Shown: positions 13,031 through 24,559 of the stretch, piece after piece | Layout of the letters: each line of letters begins with the position of its first letter | How positions within the stretch are numbered: position 1 is the first letter of the stretch | Source of the DNA: Okapia johnstoni | Taxonomy: Eukaryota; Chordata; Mammalia; Artiodactyla; Giraffidae | Direction: 5' to 3' | Length of the DNA stretch: 64,000 nucleotides | Assembly (NCBI GenBank): GCA_024291935.2 | Contig: CM044323.1 | Coordinates: 56,830,140-56,894,139, forward strand | Notes under the pieces: generated by a model | The model's database searches: none | Told to the model about the DNA's origin: nothing | What the model saw: the letters and a program-made list of their open reading frames with translations, nothing else | Made by a program: the position numbers and the translations under genes

Positions 13031-13310
13031 AGACTCCTCTAGTGGCTGACTTTGGTTTGAGGACTCCGATGACTTTGCTGAGCCTTCCTTAAACAAGGAC
13101 AGCCTTGGGCAAGACAGCCTAGGACACTTCCACTCCAGCTTCTCTCAGACTTGCCCTGTGATTTGACAGCTCTCCGAGCTGTACACATCTCCCTTCCTAT
13201 GTTTTCTCATGCTGGCATTTCTCCTAACAAAGTTTTTGCACAGTTAACCTCATCTCATCTCAGCCTCATTTCATCCTGTGGTCTGCTTCTGGATAAACTT
13301 GGGATTTGCC
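13031..13310 (+). repeat. MLT2-like LTR (3' LTR of the ERVL remnant)
   Basis: GATGACTTTGCTGAGCCTTC, ACATCTCCCTTCCTATGT and GCATTTCTCCTAACAAAG, in that order, are typical of an MLT2-type LTR in sense orientation. It sits directly after ERVL internal sequence. Confidence 0.55.
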
Positions 13311-13519
13311 CCTGCTCCCAATAGGGTGGTGATGGCCACTGAGCAGAAGGGAAGCACTGCCTCACACCTGGTTCTGGCCCTACTCCCTCCATCTCCTGCC
13401 CTACCGCCTACCAAAGTGATAGCTGCCAGCACACCCTGAGGAGAGATGTGACTCCTGTTCACATGAAATCTAGCTGATGTGACTCTTGTTCACATCAAAT
13501 CTCCTGTTCACATCAAGGA

Positions 13520-13590
13520 CAGGGAAGCCTGGCGTGCTATAGTCCATGGGGTCACAAAGAGTCAGGCACAACATAGCAACTGAACAACAG
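13520..13590 (+). repeat. Bov/BovB 3' tail fragment, sense
   Basis: GGACAGGGAAGCCTGGCGTG leads to an (AAC)-like tail at about 13590. A short CTTGTTCACATCAAATCT-type tandem repeat lies just before it, at about 13445-13515. Confidence 0.7.
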
Positions 13591-15532
13591 CACACAGATT
13601 GCATAGGGATGTCCCCAAAGAATACCCCTTCAAGAATACTCCTGCAATTGGTGACTATTTCACCTAAATTCATAGAGACAGGGAAAGTTAGGCAAAATGA
13701 AAAGACAGAGGAACTGATCTCAATTGAATGAGCAAGAGAAATCCCCTGAAAAAATAATGAAACAGAAATAAACAATTTATAAGATAAAGAAACCAAAGCA
13801 CTAGTAATAAGAAAGCTAACGGAATTATGGAAAAGAACAGATGGAAACAGTGAGAACTTTAATAAGGAATATGAAAAGGAATGAATTAGGACTGAAGAAT
13901 GCAATAGCTGAAGCAAAAAGCACACTAGAAGGAATGAATAGATGACTAAGTGATATCGAAGAACACACAAGTGATTTGGAAGTCTTCCAAATCTGGTTGG
14001 AAATCATCCAGCCAGAATAGCAAAAAAAAAAAAAAATCAAACAAATAAAAATAACTGTTTAAGAGGTCTCTAGGATAACATCGAGCATACCGACACTTGC
14101 ATTGTAGAGGCCCTAGAAGGAAAAGAGAGAGAGAAGGGGGTCAAAAATGTGTTTGAGGAAATTATGGCTGTGAAATTCTCAAATTCAAAGAAGGAAACAG
14201 CTATCCAGATATCATAGGAAGCACAGAGGGTCCCAAACAAGATGAATCCAAATAGAACCACACCAACAAAATCATAATTAAAATGGCGAAAGTTAGAAAC
14301 CTAAAGGCAGCAAGAGAAAAACAGAGTCATGAAAAAGGGGATCCCCAGAAGGCTATCAGCTGATTTCTATGCAGAAACTTCACAAGCAGAAGGAAGTGGC
14401 ATGATACATTCAAAGTGCTGAAAGGGGAAAACCTGCAACCTAGGATACCCTACCCAGGAAGATTATTATTAGAATGGAAGGAGAGACAATTTCTCAGACA
14501 AGCCCAAAGGAAAACAGTTCATCAGTACTAAATCTATCCTAAAATAAATGTTAAAGGGTCTTCTGTAAGTGGAAAAGAAGTAAGAAGTAGTAGGAAAGGG
14601 GGAAAATCCCAGTAGAAAAGGGTAATACACAGTTAGGATTGAGGCTCAACCACTTAAAAGAGCCAGTGTGAAGATCAAAAGACAAAAAATTGTTAAAGTA
14701 ACTATAACTACAATAAGCAGTTAAGGGATAAACACAAAGATGTAAAATATGACATCAAAAACACAAAATGGGAAGGGAGTAAAAAAGGTAGATTTTACAG
14801 AATGTGTTTGAACTTAAACGACTATAGTTAAAACAAAGAGATATAGTTATAGGTCAACATATATGAATCCTACGGTAATTACAAATTAAGAATGTGTAAT
14901 AGATACAGAGAGACTTAAAGGAGAGAAACACAAATATACTACTAAAGAAAATCATCAAGCCACAAGGGAAGAAACAAATGAAAAAGACACGAAGCGTAAA
15001 ACTACAAAAAGAATCAGAAATCAAGTAATAAGATGGTAATAAGTAATAAAAAGGTAATAACACACCTACCAATAATTACTTAAGTGTCAATGGACTCAGT
15101 GCTCCAATCAAAAGATACAGAATGGCTAATTGGATGAGAAAGTAAGAATCTTCTATATGCTGCCTTCGAAAGACACATTTCAGAGCTAAAGACACACACA
15201 GACTGAAAATGAGGGGCTGGAAAAAGATATTTCACGCAAACAGAAATGACAAGAAGACAGGGGTAGGAACACTCATATCAGATAAAGTAGAGTTTAAAAC
15301 AAAAGCTATGACAAAAGATAAAGGAGGGCATTATATAGTGATAAAGGGGTCAATATAAGAAGAGGCTATTACACTCATTAACATATATGCACTTAACAGA
15401 GGAGCACCTTAATATGTAAAGAAAATACTAACAGACATAAAGGTAGAAATTGACAATAACACAGTAACTGTAGGGGACTCTGATAGCCCACTTACATCAA
15501 CGGACAGATCATCTAGAAAGAAAATCAATAGG

Positions 15533-15635
15533 GACTTCCCTGGAGGTCCAGTGGTTAAGACTCTGTGCTTCCAATGCCAGGAGCACGGGTTTGATCCCTG
15601 GTTGGGGATCCCACATGCCATGCAGCATGGCCAAA

Positions 15636-15671
<36 letters not shown>
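15533..15671 (+). repeat. CHR-type SINE with long poly-A, sense
   Basis: GGGACTTCCCTGGAGGTCCA to CCATGCAGCATGGCC, then about 30 A residues. The L1 word AAATCAATA occurs on both sides and is the likely target-site duplication. Confidence 0.85.
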
Positions 15672-15675
<4 letters not shown>

Positions 15676-16898
15676 ATAAAGCAACCGTGGTCTTAAATGA
15701 CACAACAGACCAGTTGGGCTTAATAGAAAAGATGAGTTAAGCTAATAGCTGATTTTTTTGAAAATATAAACAAAATTAATAAACTTTTAGTCAAACTTAT
15801 CAAAAAGAAGAGAGAGGACCCAAATAAATAAAATAAGATATGGAAGAACAAAAATAACAACCATTTCCACAGAGAGACAAAAAAATCATAAGAGAATTCC
15901 ATGAACAGTTATATGGCAACACATTGGACAACCTAGAAGAAATGACAATTTCTAGAAAAATGCAACCTGCCAAAAAGAAATACAATTTGAACAAACTGAC
16001 CATTAGTAGTGAAACTGAGTTTGTAGTAAAAAGAACTCACAGCAAACCAACGTCCAGAACTGGATGTCTTCACAGGTAAATTCTACCAAACATGTAGAGA
16101 ATAGCTAATATCTATTCTCCTCAAGCTATTCCTAGAAATAGAAAAGACGGAACACACCGAAATTCATTCTATAAGGCCACCATAACCCTGTACCAAGACC
16201 AGATAAAGATATTACAAAAACAGAGAAAATTAGGGGCCAATATTCTTGATGAACATAGATGCAAAAATCCTCAAAAAATATTAGCAAATCAAATCCAGCA
16301 GCACATCAAAAGAGGTATACATCATGATCAATTCCAGGGATGGCTCAACATTTGCAAATCAATCAATGTGATAACCACATTAGCAAAGAAAGGATAAAAA
16401 ACACATGATTATCTCGATAGATGCAGAAAAAGCCTTTGACAAAATTCAACATCATTCCATGATAAGGACTCTCACCTCAGTTGGCAAAGAGGGAACATAT
16501 TTCAACATAATAAAAGCCACTTATGACAAACCCACAGCTAATATCATACTCAATGATGAAAAACTGAAAGCCTTTCCTTTGAAATCTGGAATGAAGCGAG
16601 AATTCCTACTCTTGCCATTTCTATTTAACGTAGTACTGGAAGCCATGGCCACAGCAATCAGGTAAGAAAAAGAAATAAAAGGCATCCACATTGGAAGAGA
16701 AGTAAAACTCCCAGTGTTTGCAGATGACATGATACTGTATATAGAAAGTATCCAGCAAAAAGCTGTAAGAACTAATAAATGATTTCAGTAAAGCTTCAGG
16801 ATATAAGATTAATATACAAAAATCTGTTGATTTTTTCTATAAACTAGTAATGAACTATCAGAAAGAGAAAGCAAAAAACCAATCTTGTCTAAAATCAG

Positions 16899-17566
16899 AT
16901 TCAGTTCAGTTCAATCACTCAGTTGTTTTTGACTCTTTGCGACCCCATGGATTGCAGCTCACCAAGCCTCCCTGTCCATCACCAACTCCCGGAGCTTACT
17001 CAAACTCATACCCATTGAGTCAGTGATCACATCCAATCATCTTCTCCTCTGTCGTCCCCTTTTCCTCCCGCCCTCAATCTTTCCCAGCATCAGGGTCTTT
17101 TCAAATGAGTCAGCTCTGCATATCATGTGGCCAAAGTATTGGAGTTTCAGCTTCAACATCAGTCCTTCCAATGAACACCCAGGACTGATCTCCTTTACGA
17201 TGAACTAGTTGGATCTCCTTGCAGTCCAAGGGACTCTCAAGAGTTTTCTCCAACACCACAATTCCAAAGCATCAATTCATTGGCACTCAGCTTTCTTTAT
17301 AGTCCAACTCTCACATCCATACATGACTACTGGAAAAACCATAGCTTTGACTAGATGGACCTTTGTCGGCAAAGTAATGTCTCTGCTTTTTAATATGCTT
17401 TCTAGGTTGGTCATAACTTTTCTTCCAAGGAGCAAGTGTCTTTTAATTTTATGGCTGCACTCACCATCTGCAGTGATTTTGGAACCCCCCAAAATAAAGT
17501 CTGCCCGTTTCCACTGTTTCTCCATCTATTTGCCATGAATTGATGGGACCGGATGCCATTATCTTT
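16899..17566 (-). mobile_element. BovB LINE 3' fragment, antisense, inside L1 ORF2
   Basis: TTCAGTTCAGTTCAATCACT starts the reverse-complemented tail. The element ends near GATGCCATTATCTT, after which L1 ORF2 resumes. 5'-truncated. Confidence 0.88.
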
Positions 17567-19267
17567 AATAAAATATCTAGGAATAAACTTAACCAAGGAG
17601 GTGAAAGATCTATACTCTGAAAACTGTAAAACAGTGATGAAAGAAATCAAAGATAGTAAGAAATATAAAGGTATCCTGTGCTCCCGGAATAGAAGAATTA
17701 ATATTGTGAAAATGTCCATACTACACAAAGCAATCTACAGATTTAATATGATCTCTATCAAAAGAAGAAAGTTTTCATAGAACTAGAACAAATAATCCTA
17801 AACTTTATATGAAACCACAAAAGACCCTGAATTGCCAAAGCAATTTTGAGAAAAAAGAACAAACCCGGTGGTATCATACTCCCTGATTTCAGACTATACT
17901 ACAAAGGTACATTAATCAAAACAGCATTGTACTGGCACAAAAACAGATTAAATGGAATAGAATAGAGAGCTCAGAAATCAACCTACACATCCATGCTCAA
18001 TTAATCTACAACAATGGAGGCAAGAATATACAAAGGAGAAAAGATAGTCTCCTCAATAAGTCATGCTGGGAAAACTGGACAGCTACACATGAAAGAATGT
18101 AATTAGAACATTTCTTCACACCACATACAAAAATAAACTCAAAGTGCATTAAAAATCTAAATGTAAAACCTGAAACCACAAAACTCCTGGAAGAAAACAT
18201 AGGCAGAACACTCTTTGACATAAATTGTAGCAATATTATTCTGGATCTGTCTCCTAAGGTGAAAGAAATAAAAGCAAAAATAAATAAATAGGACCAATCA
18301 AACTTAAAAGCCTTTGCATAGCAAAGGAAACCACCATGAAAAAAAAAAGACAACATACTAAATGGGGGAAAATATTTGCAAATATTATGATCAATAAGGG
18401 GTTAACATCCGAAATATATGAACAGTTCATAAAACTCAATACCAAAAAACAAATACCATATAAATGGTGTTTATAAAATGGCCAGAATACCTGAATAGGC
18501 AGTTTCCTAAAGAAGATATACAGATTGTTAACAGGCAAAAATGCTAAATATCATTAATTATTAAAGCAATGCATATCAAAACCACATCTATCACTTCATG
18601 CCCATCAGAATGGCCAACATCAGAAAGTCTACAAATAACAAATGTTGGCAAGGATGTGGAAAAAAAGAGAATCCAAGCACACTGCTGGTGGGAATGTAAA
18701 TTGGTACAGCCATTGTGGAAAATAGTATGGCAGTTCCTCATAAAATAAAAATAGAACTATTGTACAATCCAGCAAGTTCACTCCTGGGTATATATATCTA
18801 AAAAAACCTAAAACACTAACTCAAAAAGAAACATATATCTCAATGCTCATAGCAGCAATATTTACAATAGCTAAGATATGGAAGTAACACATAATCAATA
18901 GATGAATAGATAAAGAAGATGTGATGTATCTACATGTGTGCATATGTATTATATACATAATGTATAATATACATAGTATTATTGCCTTGTGTACATATAC
19001 ATATACACAATGCAATATTACTCATCCATTAAAAAGAAGGAAATTCTGCCACATTTGCAGTAATGTGAATGGACCTAGAGAATATTATGCTTAGTATAAT
19101 GTCAGAGGAAGACAAATACTGTATGATATTGTTTATATGTGGAATCTGAAAAATAAAACAAATGTATGTATATGACAAAACAGACTCACAGATATAGAGA
19201 ACAAAGTAGTGGTTACCAGCGAGATGGTGGAAGGGAGGAGGGGCAAGATAGAGGTAGGGTACTAAGA

Positions 19268-19475
19268 GGTACAGGATTCCCAGGTAGCGCTAGTGGTAAA
19301 GAATCTGCTTGCCAAGGCAGGAGACATAACAGATGTGGGTTCAATCCCTAAGTTGGGAAGATCCCCTGGAGGGGGGCATGGCAACCCACTCTAGTATTTT
19401 TGCCTGGAGAAGACCATGGAATAGGGTTGCAAAGAGTTGGACGTGACTGAAGTAACTTAGCATGCATGCACATTA
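19268..19475 (+). repeat. Bov-tA SINE, sense, in L1 3' UTR
   Basis: GATTCCCAGGTAGCGCTAGT to GACTGAAGTAACTTAGCATG. tRNA-Glu-like head followed by the Bov-A body. Confidence 0.88.
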
Positions 19476-19665
19476 AAAGGTGGAAATTACTATGTATAAA
19501 ATTGATAAACAACAAGGACATATTGTACAGCAGAGGGAAATATATCTATCATTTGTAATAACTTTAAATGAAGTATAATCTATAAAAATATTGTACACCT
19601 GAAACTAAAGTAATATTGTAAATCAATTATACTTCAATTTAAAAAAGAATATTAAAAAAAAAAAA

Positions 19666-20064
19666 AGAATGAGTCCCTGATTTCTGACTTGGATGGTAGG
19701 TGCCTGATGACTGTCAGGCATGAGATAAGGGAGACCAGGGATTTCCATTTAAAAAGAGAAGTCGTAAAAAGAGGGCAGATTGTGGGGTGTGTGGAAAGAC
19801 AAAAGGAAGGGAAGGCAGCGAAAGAGAAGTCATAAAAAGAGGGAAGATTTTGTGGAAGGACAAAAGGAAGCAAAGGCAGAGAAGTCTCAGGTAAGGAGGA
19901 CACTTCCGTCTGGTATAGATTTCTGTTGCAGATGAATTTGCCCTTTCCACACTGGAGGCTTTGTGTCAGTTCTCCAAACCTTAAGAGTAGCTCCAATTGC
20001 AAAAACATATTCTCAGAAAAAACATATGGATGGAGATCAGAGAGCAGTAGCTTACTGTGAGGTT
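19666..20064. other. Non-coding DNA with a 60-70 bp tandem duplication
   Basis: Purine-rich single-copy DNA. Two imperfect adjacent units start with GAGAAGTCGTAAAAAGAGGG (about 19756-19823) and GAGAAGTCATAAAAAGAGGG (about 19824-19881). Confidence 0.6.
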
Positions 20065-20086
20065 TCTGTTTTAGTCAGCTTGGGCT
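20065..20086 (-). repeat. MLT1 LTR, outer end fragment, left of the ERV
   Basis: TCTGTTTTAGTCAGCTTGGG is the start of an antisense MLT1-type LTR. Its continuation lies 6.4 kb away at 26493, after the inserted retrovirus. Confidence 0.65.
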
Positions 20087-20632
20087 TGAGAGAGTCATTT
20101 CCTAGGCAGGTTGATAAGAAGTCCAGGGGTCCCCAAGGAGAGAGAGGTCTGGAATTCTCAAGGAGGAAGAAAGGACAAATTTTTTTCCCCTCTACATTTC
20201 TTAGGATCATATAACAGTAATGTATCCTGCTTGAGGACAGTCTCTGGAAAAAACCTTCTGGCTAATCCTGTTATCTTAAAATGTAAATTATGGGAGTAGG
20301 TCTAGTGAGGTCTTTACAACCTTCAGACATTCTTTTGATTCATTGTAATAACTAATTGGAGAGTTTATAACTCCATTGCTAACACTAGCAAGGGGACACG
20401 CTTTCTGCCCCCTTCCGGTGTCTATGTCAGAAGCTTTCTCTATCCCTTTTATATTTTAATAAAACTCGATTGCACAAAAGCTCTGAGTGATCAAGCTTCG
20501 TCTCTGGCCCCGGATTGAATTCTTCTCCTCTGGAGGCCAAGAATCCCAGTGTCTTTTTTTTTTTTTTTAATAAATTTATTTATTTTAGTTGGGGGTCCCA
20601 GTGTCTTTTTGTGGTTCAGCAATAACCTTTCA
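20087..20632 (+). repeat. Class I ERV LTR, left copy, sense
   Basis: Starts TGAGAGAGTCATTTCC directly after the 4-bp GGCT at 20083-20086 and ends in CA at 20631-20632, three bases before a primer-binding site. AATAAA at 20458-20463 marks the end of U3/R. It matches the reverse complement of 24287-26492 (minus its BovB) along its whole length, judged by eye. A tiny T-rich insert (about 20559-20595) is flanked by TCCCAGTGTCTTTTT on both sides and is absent from the other copy. Confidence 0.88.
20559..20595 (-). mobile_element. Very short poly-T insert (L1-type 3' tail), antisense
   Basis: A T run followed by AATAAATTTATTTATTTTAG, between duplicated TCCCAGTGTCTTTTT (20544-20558 and 20596-20610). 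It looks like an extremely 5'-truncated L1-type insertion of under 40 bp in the left LTR. Confidence 0.6.
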
Positions 20633-20635
20633 TCT

Positions 20636-20653
20636 TGGGGACTCATCCGGGAT
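20636..20653 (+). other. Retroviral primer-binding site, tRNA-Pro type
   Basis: TGGGGACTCATCCGGGAT, three bases after the LTR. It differs at two G-to-A positions from the tRNA-Pro primer-binding sequence usual in gammaretroviruses. GACAAG|GTGAGG at 20661-20672 just downstream could be the viral 5' splice donor. Confidence 0.8.
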
Positions 20654-21692
20654 TCTTCAGGACAAGGTGAGGATGCTTGGAGCTGTATGTAGTTCTTTGT
20701 TCTCCTAGCGAACATGTTTTCTGCTGTACTTTTTACTAACTCTACGGTGTGCTTGTGTGAATGAATGACATGCCCTCCGTGAAGCAAGTGAGGAGCCCTG
20801 CCCTGTGGTTCCATGGTGACCTCATACGGCTTATGGCAGAAATCTGTTGGGGGTTTATACTGACCTGTTAATGCCAAGAGGCACCCAATGTCTCCTTTGG
20901 GGACCGACCAGAAATGGGCAAAGCGTGTGGACCGAACTCTCCTTTCTCACTCATACATTTTGGTCTCTTTGACCATTTCATAACTCCTTGGGAATTAGAA
21001 TTACTAACCTAATCTGTCGGATCATAGACTTTCAAGGGACTTGTGATTTATGCTGTTACTGTGTACTATGACTTAGGTCCCAAACTTGGATTGGTAGTCA
21101 GGAAGCGCCTAGCTTCACTAGGAATCGAAAGTTCGGAAGTTAGATGGAGCTCTAGCTACAAGAGCATCTCTGAGGTTAAAGGTTACTCAGATTGGAACTG
21201 CAATGGGGTTTTTTCCTTTGGTAATGCTGGCTCTTGGTGGACCAGAGGAGGCTCTTATACTGGTGTGGTGACGCTTGGAAGGAACATTTCAGTTTTATGT
21301 TTGTACCGGTCTTACTGTGGTCAGGAATATACTCAGGGTCATGCACAGGCACTCAGGCGACGAATGTTTCCCCCAGCAGTCTTAGCTTGGGAGGCATTCC
21401 AGAAGGCTACTCTGATTGCACCCTGGGTGGCCTCAGAGGCAAGCAAGGTATTAATGGTGAAGAGCTGAATGTCAGTCAGGGATGCCATCAGGTCTACCCG
21501 TGGTACATCCCCACCCCATCTCGGTGGTAGAACTGGGAGGGACGAGTACGGTGCCTGTGTCGGTAAGGGACAGACTAAGTCTGACCAGGAGAGAAAAACT
21601 TTGGTGCAAAGTCTGTCTACACTCCCATCTAGAGCAGGGAGGGACGCCTCTGGTAGAAAGATGGCACTGGTCGCATTTTTTCTCTCTTACAG
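20654..21692 (+). other. Retroviral 5' leader
   Basis: About 1 kb between primer-binding site and gag start, the place of the packaging signal in gammaretroviruses. Open frames such as 21043-21468 have no recognisable domain and I do not call them genes. Confidence 0.55.
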
Positions 21693-23330
21693 ATGGGAGC
21701 GAACAATTCCAGCATCACTCCTTTGAACTGTATCCTGAAAAACTGGGATAGATTTGATCCCCAGGGCTTAAAGAAGACTGCATGGCCGCAGCACCCACAG
21801 GAGGACTGCAAACGGTGGCTGGTTGGAGGATCTCTTAAGTATAATACTGTTTTACAATTAGACTGGTCCTGTAGAAAACAAGAGAAATGGGTAGAAGTAG
21901 CATATGTGTTGCCCTTTTTCTCTCTGCGAAACATGCCAGACTTATGTCCAAGAGTATAGATTTGAGTGTGACACCTTCAGCTCTCTCCTGTCTTCCTACT
22001 TTGCCCCCAAACCCGGGACTCCAAACTGGGAAAATCGAAAGTCAGAGAACCCCCCCCCCCCAAAGAAGGGTTGCCTTGGTCTCAGTAAAAACCCAAACTG
22101 AGATTCAAACTGCCCAAGTAGAGGTCCAAACAACTCCTGTCTCAGTACGGCCTCAGACTACTCTGGTTTCAATAGCAACTCAGAGCATCGAAGTGAGAGA
22201 TGAGGTGGAGGACGGGAGACAGAGATAAAGTAAAAGGTTTCTCCGATCTATCCCTGGGATCATACGCGCAGAGCAGCCAGAGAGACTGAAGAACAAGCTG
22301 TTGCCTCTTCATCAAGCACCCATCAGGAGAAATAATTGGTCTATGAGAGTTAATAAGTCCTTTTTTGTCAAGAAATACAAAGAATCAAGGAAGATCTGGG
22401 AGACTGTTTAGAAGACCTGGAAAAATATATTAGAGCTTTTAAAGGTGTTACTCTGCTTTATGACCTTACTTGGAAGGATGTTATGTATATCTTGGGACAA
22501 ACGCTGACTCCTGATTCAAAAAGTCGAGTTTTGGGGAAAGCAATTGCTTATGGAGATGAATGGCTTGGTAACGAATCAGTAGGGAAGAGGGAGGACGAGA
22601 TAGCCGCCCTCCCCGCTGGGAATCAGATGGTCCCAACTATAGAACCAGATTGAGACTATAACACGGCTAAAGGAAGATGAGATCAGAGTCATTTTGTCTG
22701 ATGTATTCTTGAAGGACTCAGGCAAGCATGCATTAAGCCTTTAAACTATGCCAAATTGGCAAACATAGAACGTAGGAGAAGGAAGCTCCTGGTAAATTCC
22801 TAGATAGACTGAGAGAAGCCCTTCGAAGATTCACTGAGATTGATCCTGAAAGTGAAGAGGGAAAAGTGATCTTAAAAGATAGATTTCTCACTCAGTCGGC
22901 TCCAGATATCTGCTGTAAGCTATTAAAACAGGCGTATAGACCAAATCAGTCTTTAGATAATCTGTTACAACTGGTGCAGACAGTCTATTATGGTAGGGAA
23001 TATGAGGAAAAGAAAGAAAGGCAGAAAAAGACAAAGAAACAGGTGGAAGCCCTTGCAATGGCTGTAAAAAACCATTCTTAAACAGCCTGAGAAAAATGCC
23101 CAGAGGGACCCAGGTGAAAAGGGATGGGCTTGCTATTACTGTGAAAAGGAGGGGCACCTCAAGCAGGATTGCCCTCAGGCATGTAAGCTGCCCCCGGCTC
23201 CATGTCGGGTCTGCAAAGGACCACACTGAAAGACAGACTGCCCCCAGAGGCATAGGTTTCAGGGGTTGGACTCTCAAGACAATCAGGACTGAAGGTGCCT
23301 GGGGGTCCCCACACAAGCTCCCATCCTAAT
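21693..23330 (+). pseudogene. Endogenous gammaretrovirus-like gag, broken
   Basis: The start at 21693 encodes Met-Gly-Ala-Asn, a myristoylation-type matrix start expected for Gag of this class. The first frame stops at 21959. Later pieces lie in other frames (about 21887-22228 and 22866-23081), so several frameshifts and stops have destroyed it. A K/E-rich capsid end at 22990-23070 precedes one nucleocapsid zinc knuckle at 23131-23172, with the full C-x2-C-x4-H-x4-C spacing intact. A single CCHC box is normal for gammaretroviral nucleocapsid. Order with the leader before and protease after is canonical. An inactive fossil; no functional protein is expected. Confidence 0.82.
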
Positions 23331-24271
23331 AACACCTGAGGAACCCCAGCTATTAATAACTGTGGGGTGCCAATCTGTCGATTTCCTTTTAGACATTGGG
23401 GCAACTTATTCTGTGCTTACTGAAGCCCCTGGCCCACTTTCTTCTCTATCTGATTCTGTAATGGGACTGTCTGGACGAGCCAGAAGTTATTACTTCAGTT
23501 CTTCTGTAAGTTATGACTGGGACTCTGCTATTTTCACACGAGTTTCTGATCATGCCAGAGTCTCCCTCACCCCTTTTGGGGAGGGATATACTGAGCAAGG
23601 TCCATGCCTCTGTTTTCATGAATATGGAGCCTTCCCTTTCTCTCCCTTTAATTGAACAAAATGTAAATCCTAGGGTATGGGCTGATGACAAATCTGTGGG
23701 TTGAGAACAAAATGCTATTCCTGTAGTTGTCAACCTCAAAGACCCACACTTATTTCCACATAAGAAGCAGTATCCACTGAAACCTGAGGTTAAGAAAGGG
23801 TTAAAACCCATCATTGAAAATTTAAAGGAACAGGGACTATTAATTCCCTGTAACAGTCCAGGCACACTCCTATTTTGGGTATAAAGAAATCAAATGGTAA
23901 ATGGAGACTAGTTCAAGATTTATGAATAATAAATGAGGCTGTAGTTCCTTTACACCCCGTGGTGCCTAATCCTTATACTCTACTGTCGGGAATTCCTGAA
24001 CAAGCCAAATATTTCTCAGTAATTTATTTAAAAGATGTCTTCTATTCAGTGCCTTTGGCAGAGGAAAGTCAATTTCTATTTGCCTTTGAGGACCCTATGC
24101 AGTCAGCTTCTCAGTTAACCTGGACAGTTTTGCCCCAGGGATTTCGTGACAGTCCTCACTTATTCGGACAAAGTTTGTCACAGGATCTACAAAACTTTAA
24201 TAGCTCTGAAGCAGTGGTGTTACAATATGTAGATGATATTTTGCTCTGTGCTGAGACAGAGGAAGCTTGTT
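23331..24271 (+). pseudogene. Endogenous gammaretrovirus-like pro-pol, truncated
   Basis: A protease active-site block D-I-G-A is at 23392-23403 (family norm D-T/S-G-A), then RT. RT motif A is visible near 24025-24057 as L-K-D-x-x-Y, and the catalytic Y-V-D-D box is at 24226-24237. The reading frame is broken: protease lies in 23362-23655, the first RT piece near 23760-23880 is in another frame, and the palm continues in 23959-24303. Pol ends abruptly about 11 codons after Y-V-D-D, where it joins an inverted primer-binding-site/LTR. RNase H, integrase and env are all missing. Confidence 0.82.
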
Positions 24272-24559
24272 CACGAGCCCCTAGGATGAAAGATTGTTGC
24301 TGAACCACAAATAGACACTGGGATTCTTGGCCTCTGGAGGAGAAGAATTCAATCTGGGCCAGAGATGAGGCTTGATCACTCAGAGCTTTTGTGCAATAGG
24401 GTTTTATTAAAGTATAAAAGGGATAGAGAAAGCTTCTGATATAGACATCAGAAGGGGGCAGAAAGCGTGCCCCCTTGCTAGTGTTAGCAATGAAATTATA
24501 TACTCTCCAATTAGTTATTACAATGAATCAAAAGAATGTCTGGAGGTTGTAAAGACCTC

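Larger units (their letters stand above)
13595..19665 (+). mobile_element. Long L1 LINE copy, sense, split by CHR, BovB and Bov-tA
   Basis: An L1 read 5' to 3' on the + strand: 5'/ORF1-related DNA (13600-14900), endonuclease part of ORF2 (about 15090-15530), RT with the D-A-E-K-A-F-D block (frame 16405-16665) and the F-A-D-D box at about 16718-16741, then the C-terminal region (17563-18900) and 3' UTR ending in poly-A at 19650-19664. ORF2 is broken by many stops. Insertions at 15533-15671, 16899-17566 and 19268-19475 split it. No intact ORF, so not autonomous. Confidence 0.82.

Noticed and set aside
13470..13970. A 166-codon minus-strand hydrophobic frame
   Set aside because: It runs antisense across L1 and a SINE tail; Phe/Leu/Ser-rich composition is what A-rich L1 gives in antisense.
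21043..21468. A 141-codon frame between primer-binding site and gag
   Set aside because: It lies in the retroviral leader, has no recognised domain, and overlaps another open frame.
22888..23316. A 142-codon minus-strand frame opposite gag
   Set aside because: It is the shadow of the gag nucleocapsid region.
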